Source of the DNA: Neopusillimonas aromaticivorans
Lineage (GTDB): Bacteria; Pseudomonadota; Gammaproteobacteria; Burkholderiales; Burkholderiaceae_B
Length of the DNA stretch: 64,000 bases
Direction: 5' to 3'
Assembly: GCF_030344915.1 (NCBI RefSeq)
Contig: NZ_CP128233.1
Coordinates: 3,220,570-3,284,569 of the forward strand
Position numbers and translations under genes: made by a program
The notes under the pieces: model-generated
What the model saw: only the letters and a program-made list of their open reading frames with translations
Told to the model about the DNA's origin: nothing
Databases searched by the model: none
Shown: positions 59,847-64,000 of the stretch, piece by piece
How positions within the stretch are numbered: position 1 is the first letter of the stretch
How the letters are laid out: the number at the start of each line of letters is the position of its first letter

Positions 59847-60896
59847 TCAGTCAAAGTGTTGCCTGGCTAGCTGCCATGCTTGCTGCAAACGGTACGCACA
59901 GGTCACGTCGGCATAACCGAGTCGTTGCGCGATTTCGTTCATGTCAAGGTTCTGTTCGAACAAACCGGCTGCGTAGCTGTTCCGGAGACGTTGGGCAGTG
60001 ATCACCCCAAAACGCGGGTCAACGAAGGACAGAGGTTTGAAAAATCCCGAATTACACGCGCTACCGTACTTGGATGCATGCCATTGGGATCCTTTTGACT
60101 GCAAAACAACAAAACGTGCCTATGTTGACTGCGAGCGAGTCGGTGCTCGCTCCAATCCACAAGCCAGGACGCATCAGGGTCTTGAAGTGTTTGCGTGCGG
60201 GCTACATGAGCGGCAGATCCGGCAATTTTTATCCAGATGGAATTTCTGTTTCTTTGCGGAATGATGTCTGAAGCTTTTAGAGCGAGGGCCTCTGACACCT
60301 TTAGACCAGCGCACAGGAACGATGCAGCCAACGCCCTGTCGCGGATATTCCTGGACCACGATTTCCCGTTGCTGCACACGAAAGGTCCGGAGTTATCGGC
60401 TGGATCAGGGGCAACGACATTGAGCAGGTAGTCATGCAATTGCCGGCATTGCGCCGGGTTGTAAAAATGTCGCGTCATTCGTCTTCGCCTGCTTCCAATA
60501 GGGGTCGAACAAGACCTGGTACGAGCGTACCGGATTGACCAGATGTTCAAGACAAGATGAGTGTCTATCAATGCTTTCATGCATGGCATCAAAAGCTCGC
60601 TCGATGAGACGAAGATAGCGTTGCCGCTGATTCAATTTGTTAGCGACCAGACCGGCCAGGAATTCCCTGATGTGAACAGGACTGACATCGTTCAGCACCA
60701 AATTGTGATCTTTGCACCATTTGGTGAAGACCCGCCATTGCGTGCTATAGACGAGAAACGAGCGCTTTCCGAAGGATGACCGGATCAGCCACGTATCAAA
60801 GGCAAGTTCCGGCTGGGCAACCCATTCTGCCAAACCTTTGGTGAACAGAGAGCCGGTGGTTCTTGTTTGAGAAGGCTTGGAGCGGGGCATGTGCAT
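59847..60896 (-). CDS. Tyrosine-recombinase-fold protein with altered catalytic boxes (frame broken twice)
   Basis: About 349 aa in three frame pieces joined at T-run 60463-60467 (one fewer T gives NDATFYNPAQCRQLHDYL) and A-run 60040-60044 (gives RDFFKPLSFVDPRFG). N-terminal core-binding domain: STQWRVFTKWCKDHNLVLND, SPVHIREFLAGLVANKLNQR. Catalytic domain: RDRALAASFLCAGLKVSEAL matches XerD box I but with Lys for the first Arg; ITAQRLRNSYAAGLFEQNLD matches box II with Gln for His; AQRLGYADVTCAYRL has Tyr for the LGH His, and a Tyr two residues early. So most catalytic positions differ; it may be inactive or divergent. No att site or phage genes found beside it. No clear ribosome site at 60896. 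Confidence 0.75.
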
Positions 60897-61271
60897 TGGA
60901 GTTATTGGTTGACTGTTAATTGCATTATATAATTAAAAACTGTACAAAAACACAGTTCAAAGAATAGTATCATTGCCCGATTAATCTGCTGCCGCAGAAT
61001 GAGTCGGTTACACCGGGCGCAGGGTTTTCACCCCTCTGCTCAACTGAAATCCGCTGCAGTTGCAGTCAAAACTCAAGCAACCGCCAAGACCGGGCTTCAG
61101 ACAAGATCAGGCTATCTTCTGCACGCACAGCGATATCTTGAACAGGCAAAGGATGCGGCTCGGCAAGAACCAATACAAGTTGGCGGTTCTGCAAAACCCT
61201 GGCGCTCCAAAGCCATGCATAGACGCACCAACCCGGCACGCCGGGCCGGCGAATAATGCTAAACAACTTGC
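60897..61271. other. Non-coding gap between recombinase and cheZ
   Basis: 375 bp. The first 90 bp by the recombinase start are AT-rich (TATATAATTAAAAACTG) and probably hold its promoter. The rest is GC-richer and contains only a short basic open frame with no ribosome site. In flagellate relatives the gene after cheZ would be flhB; no trace of it is seen here. Confidence 0.5.
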
Positions 61272-61922
61272 TTAAAAACCGAGGCTGCTGAGCAGATCAT
61301 CAACTTGATCCTGACTGGAGACGACATCCGCACGCGTTGGATCAATTTGAGGACCGTTAATCAGACCCTCATTGGCATTGACCTGGTCGCGAGCATCTGG
61401 AGGAGCATTCTGAATCAGCACGTCGATCAGTTCAGATTCAATAGTGCCAATCAGGATCATCATTTTGGTAATCACCTGCCCGGTCAAATCCTGGAAGCTT
61501 TGCGCCATCATGATTTGCATGAGATAGCCGGACAACGCATTCTGGCTTTCGATCCCCTGCTCAAGCAAGGTCTTGAGCTTATAAGGATCAACGGGTTTGC
61601 CTTCATTCAGGTCGGCCAGCATGGTTTTCATGGCGCGCCCATGATCATCGACCAACGGTTGTGCAGCTTCGATAGTGCCGAGCACTTCGGTAGCGGCCTG
61701 TTCAGTCATCCGTGCCACATACCGCAGCCGTTCACGGGCATCCGGAATCGCCTGTGCAGCCTGCTCGATGGTCTGGCTTAACCCCAGCTCGTACATGCTG
61801 TTGCGCAGCAATCGGGTCAACTGCCCGATACGTACCAGCACATCTTCTTGCCCTGCTGCGTCCAGCTTGCTTTGTGGCATTACGTTATCTGCATCGGCCC
61901 CATGTGAGATTCCTGTCATCAT
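61272..61922 (-). CDS. cheZ: Chemotaxis protein CheZ (CheY-P phosphatase)
   Basis: 216 aa, mostly helical. QAAQAIPDARERLRYVARMT, catalytic Asp/Gln motif MAQSFQDLTGQVITKMMILI, and the C-terminal CheY-binding peptide DQVDDLLSSLGF. Dephosphorylates CheY to reset flagellar switching. Start ATG 61922 overlaps the cheY stop. Intact. No flagellar gene follows. Confidence 0.95.
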   Translation of the reverse strand: MMTGISHGADADNVMPQSKLDAAGQEDVLVRIGQLTRLLRNSMYELGLSQTIEQAAQAIPDARERLRYVARMTEQAATEVLGTIEAAQPLVDDHGRAMKTMLADLNEGKPVDPYKLKTLLEQGIESQNALSGYLMQIMMAQSFQDLTGQVITKMMILIGTIESELIDVLIQNAPPDARDQVNANEGLINGPQIDPTRADVVSSQDQVDDLLSSLGF

Positions 61923-62307
61923 GCCGCTCCCATTTTTTCAAAAATTTTCTGCAGTTTCTCTTCCAGAACCGCTGCGGTAAACGGCTTTACCACATAACCG
62001 GATGCCCCGGTCTGGGCTGCAGCCACGATATTTTCTTTTTGGCCTCGGCAGTGACCATCAGCACCGGGATCTTGGCCATAGCAGGATCAGCACGTATGTT
62101 GGACAACATGGTCAGCCCGTCCATGTTGGGCATGTTCCAATCTGCAAGCACCAGTGTGAAGCTGCCCGATTTCAACTTCTCCAAGGCCTGAACGCCATCC
62201 TCCGCCTCGTCGACGTTCTCAAAGCCCAAATCTTTGAGCAGATTGCGAATAATACGCCGCATGGTGGGAAAGTCATCAACAACCAGTATTCGAATCGATT
62301 TATCCAT
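61919..62307 (-). CDS. cheY: Chemotaxis response regulator CheY (frame broken once)
   Basis: About 129 aa single receiver domain. ILVVDDFPTMRRIIRNLLKD, phospho-acceptor Asp in VLADWNMPNMDGLTML, switch Thr in VLMVTAEAKKENI, then after correction (missing G near 62032-62034) AAAQTGASGYVVKPFTAAVL with conserved Lys. AAAGG precedes ATG 62307. It has no che genes upstream; a transposase remnant ends 13 bp away. Confidence 0.94.
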
Positions 62308-62320
62308 AGCAAGCCTTTGT

Positions 62321-62458
62321 TTATTTGCTTAGTTTACGAAGATCAAGAATCACACGCAGAATGAGCACATCCCGCATGGCGATCATTCGCATCAGCCGCT
62401 TAATATTGTAGATTGTGCCGCACAACACCGCGTGCAGTCGATCCCATATGAAAAATGG
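62321..62458 (-). pseudogene. C-terminal remnant resembling an IS transposase
   Basis: A 45-codon open stretch with stop TAA at 62323-62321: FFIWDRLHAVLCGTIYNIKR then LMRMIAMRDVLILRVILDLR. The helix-rich IYNIKRLMRMI motif resembles the C-terminal end of DDE transposases (IS1182/IS5 type). It is cut off upstream by a stop and lacks the rest of the gene and visible terminal inverted repeats. Family assignment is tentative. Confidence 0.4.
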
Positions 62459-62547
62459 TTAGACGCCGTGAGACACCTAACCCCTTGTTCTACCTCTGGT
62501 TCTAACGGTTCACGAGACGCGTTGAAACGGCGTGAGACCCATATGAA
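62443..62547. repeat. 10-bp direct repeats CCCATATGAA
   Basis: CCCATATGAA at 62443-62452 and 62538-62547 bracket about 85 bp in the junction between the transposase remnant and the sul2 segment. Related GNCGTGAGAC copies (62465-62475 and 62528-62537) lie inside. Could be target-site or end duplications of a lost element. Confidence 0.4.
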
Positions 62548-62854
62548 TCACTCCCACTCTATTGTAAACAAGACATTTTTATCTTTTATATTCAATGGCT
62601 TATTTTCCTGCTAATTGGTAATACCATGAAAAATACCATGCTCAGAAAAGGCTTAACAATATTTTGAAAAATTGCCTACTGAGCGCTGCCGCACAGCTCC
62701 ATAGGCCGCTTTCCTGGCTTTGCTTCCAGATGTATGCTCTTCTGCTCCTGCAGCTAATGGATCACCGCAAACAGGTTACTCGCCTGGGGATTCCCTTTCG
62801 ACCCGAGCATCCGTATGAGACTCATGCTCGATTATTATTATTATAGAAGCCCCC
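62548..62854 (+). promoter_or_regulatory. AT-rich junction and leader of sul2
   Basis: The 307 bp before sul2 hold no gene. The base composition changes from AT-rich (TTTTTATCTTTTATATTCAA) to the sul2 leader, which ends with a (TTA)4-like run at 62831-62843 and GAAGCCCCC before the ATG. From memory, the last 150 bases look like the usual upstream sequence of mobile sul2; an exact match needs a search. Confidence 0.5.
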
Positions 62855-63668
62855 ATGAATAAATCGCTCATCATTTTCGGCATCGTCAACATAACCTCGG
62901 ACAGTTTCTCCGATGGAGGCCGGTATCTGGCGCCAGACGCAGCCATTGCGCAGGCGCGTAAGCTGATGGCCGAGGGGGCAGATGTGATCGACCTCGGTCC
63001 GGCATCCAGCAATCCCGACGCCGCGCCTGTTTCGTCCGACACAGAAATCGCGCGTATCGCGCCGGTGCTGGACGCGCTCAAGGCAGATGGCATTCCCGTC
63101 TCGCTCGACAGTTATCAACCCGCGACGCAAGCCTATGCCTTGTCGCGTGGTGTGGCCTATCTCAATGATATTCGCGGTTTTCCAGACGCTGCGTTCTATC
63201 CGCAATTGGCGAAATCATCTGCCAAACTCGTCGTTATGCATTCGGTGCAAGACGGGCAGGCAGATCGGCGCGAGGCACCCGCTGGCGACATCATGGATCA
63301 CATTGCGGCGTTCTTTGACGCGCGCATCGCGGCGCTGACGGGTGCCGGTATCAAACGCAACCGCCTTGTCCTTGATCCCGGCATGGGGTTTTTCTGGGGG
63401 CTGCTCCCGAAACCTCGCTCTCGGTGCTGGCGCGGTTCGATGAATTGCGGCTGCGCTTCGATTTGCCGGTGCTTCTGTCTGTTTCGCGCAAATCCTTTCT
63501 GCGCGCGCTCACAGGCCGTGGTCCGGGGATGTCGGGGCCGCGACACTCGCTGCAGAGCTTGCCGCCGCCGCAGGTGGAGCTGACTTCATCCGCACACACG
63601 AGCCGCGCCCCTTGCGCGACGGGCTGGCGGTATTGGCGGCGCTGAAAGAAACCGCAAGAATTCGTTAA
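62855..63668 (+). CDS. sul2: Sulfonamide-resistant dihydropteroate synthase Sul2 (frame broken twice)
   Basis: 271 aa after correction, equal to canonical Sul2. MNKSLIIFGIVNITSDSFSD, GADVIDLGPASSNPDAAPVS, VSLDSYQPATQAYALSRGVA, and LDPGMGFFLGAAPETSLSVL after adding one T to 63389-63393; then SVSRKSFLRALTGRGPGDVG after adding one G to 63525-63528; ends LKETARIR. It replaces the drug-sensitive FolP, giving sulfonamide resistance. As the gene is nearly identical everywhere, the two short runs are most simply sequencing errors; if real, the gene would be dead. Foreign to the neighbouring DNA. Confidence 0.96.
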
Positions 63669-63754
63669 CTGCACATTCGGGATATTTCTCTATATTCGCG
63701 GTTCAGCAGGCATGTCCCCTTTGAGGGCGACCCGACGACAGGATAATCGACCTT

Positions 63755-64000
63755 ATGGTGCGCAAATATTTCGGCACAGACGGTATTCGTGGCAAAGCCA
63801 ACGAAGGCGCGATGACGGCGGAAACCGCCTTGCGCGTCGGCATGGCGGCTGGCCGTGTCTTTCGTCGCGGTGACCACCGCCATCGTGTCGTGATCGGCAA
63901 GGATACGCGCCTGTCGGGCTATATGCTTGAACCCGCGCTCACAGCCGGTTTCACCTCGATGGGCATGGACGTATTCCTTTTTGGCCCGCTGCCGACAACG
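63755..64000 (+). CDS. glmM: Phosphoglucosamine mutase, N-terminal part (runs off window)
   Basis: 82 codons starting MVRKYFGTDGIRGKANEGAM, with VVIGKDTRLSGYMLEPALTA and later MDVFLFGPLPTT. The metal/active-site Ser lies beyond the window edge. The sequence resembles alphaproteobacterial GlmM rather than a betaproteobacterial one. A glmM fragment after sul2 is the known companion in ISCR2-linked sul2 segments, reflecting the donor folP-glmM order. Not the host glmM; it may be truncated outside the window. Confidence 0.9.
   Translation, partial: MVRKYFGTDGIRGKANEGAMTAETALRVGMAAGRVFRRGDHRHRVVIGKDTRLSGYMLEPALTAGFTSMGMDVFLFGPLPTT

Noticed and set aside
60999..61256. An 85-codon basic frame between the recombinase and cheZ.
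   Set aside because: No ribosome site, arginine/alanine-rich and low-complexity, no recognisable domain.

Overview
The window reads as chromosomal DNA of a betaproteobacterium, most likely in the Alcaligenaceae (Bordetella, Advenella and Castellaniella relatives). This is inferred from protein character and gene order: aceE divergent from a PAS-kinase/LuxR-regulator pair followed by folD and prlC, then gmk-rpoZ-spoT, surE-pcm-nlpD, gltIJKL, lrgAB and ddh. The genus cannot be settled by eye. Almost all of it is housekeeping DNA, densely packed and often coupled by ATGA stop/start overlaps.

Layout. 1-6.9 kb: 5' end of aceE, a two-component system, folD, oligopeptidase prlC and a SCO copper chaperone. 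6.9-9.7 kb: a lipoamide-dehydrogenase-like flavoprotein, a nitroreductase and pdxJ. 9.7-15.6 kb: a complete tripartite RND efflux operon. 15.8-18.6 kb: an ABC importer with an ABC_sub_bind-type receptor. 18.6-23.9 kb: a spermidine-synthase-like protein, exonuclease III, a small unknown gene and gmk-rpoZ-spoT. 23.9-31.3 kb: an M23 protein with a tandem repeat upstream, an EamA transporter, a YbbA-like ATPase/tesA divergent pair, ppiD, rlmJ and a pseudouridine synthase. 31.5-36.6 kb: gltIJKL, a PII protein and argH. 36.8-43.9 kb: rlmD, a Spy-like protein, a PolB-like exonuclease, nlpD, pcm, surE, plsY and tsaD. 44-50.9 kb: a purine permease, a thioredoxin, a YigZ protein, an ABC-F ATPase, a triplicated hairpin repeat, an LD-carboxypeptidase, tadA and a universal stress protein. 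51-59.7 kb: nnr, an ABC-2 exporter, yajQ, lrgAB, an MFS permease, a tiny Pmp3 protein, ddh and mtnN. 59.8-64 kb: an accessory end with a degenerate tyrosine recombinase, an isolated cheY-cheZ pair, a transposase remnant, and the acquired sulfonamide-resistance gene sul2 followed by the start of a foreign glmM.

About 45 reading-frame breaks are spread over roughly 35 genes. They sit overwhelmingly at homopolymer runs, usually one base short. After correcting the runs, the genes whose length I recalculated give whole codon numbers and normal family lengths with their motifs joined. Even sul2, a gene that is nearly invariant worldwide, carries two such breaks. I therefore read nearly all frameshifts as sequencing undercalls, not pseudogenes, and annotate each gene over its full inferred span.

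No CRISPR array, rRNA or tRNA was seen, and no clear novel multi-gene system. The most interesting items are the recombinase with altered catalytic boxes, the rearranged cheYZ / IS / sul2-glmM junction, the triple hairpin repeat at 48.1 kb, the AGCCAT tandem repeat at 24.85 kb and the apparently leaderless argH.
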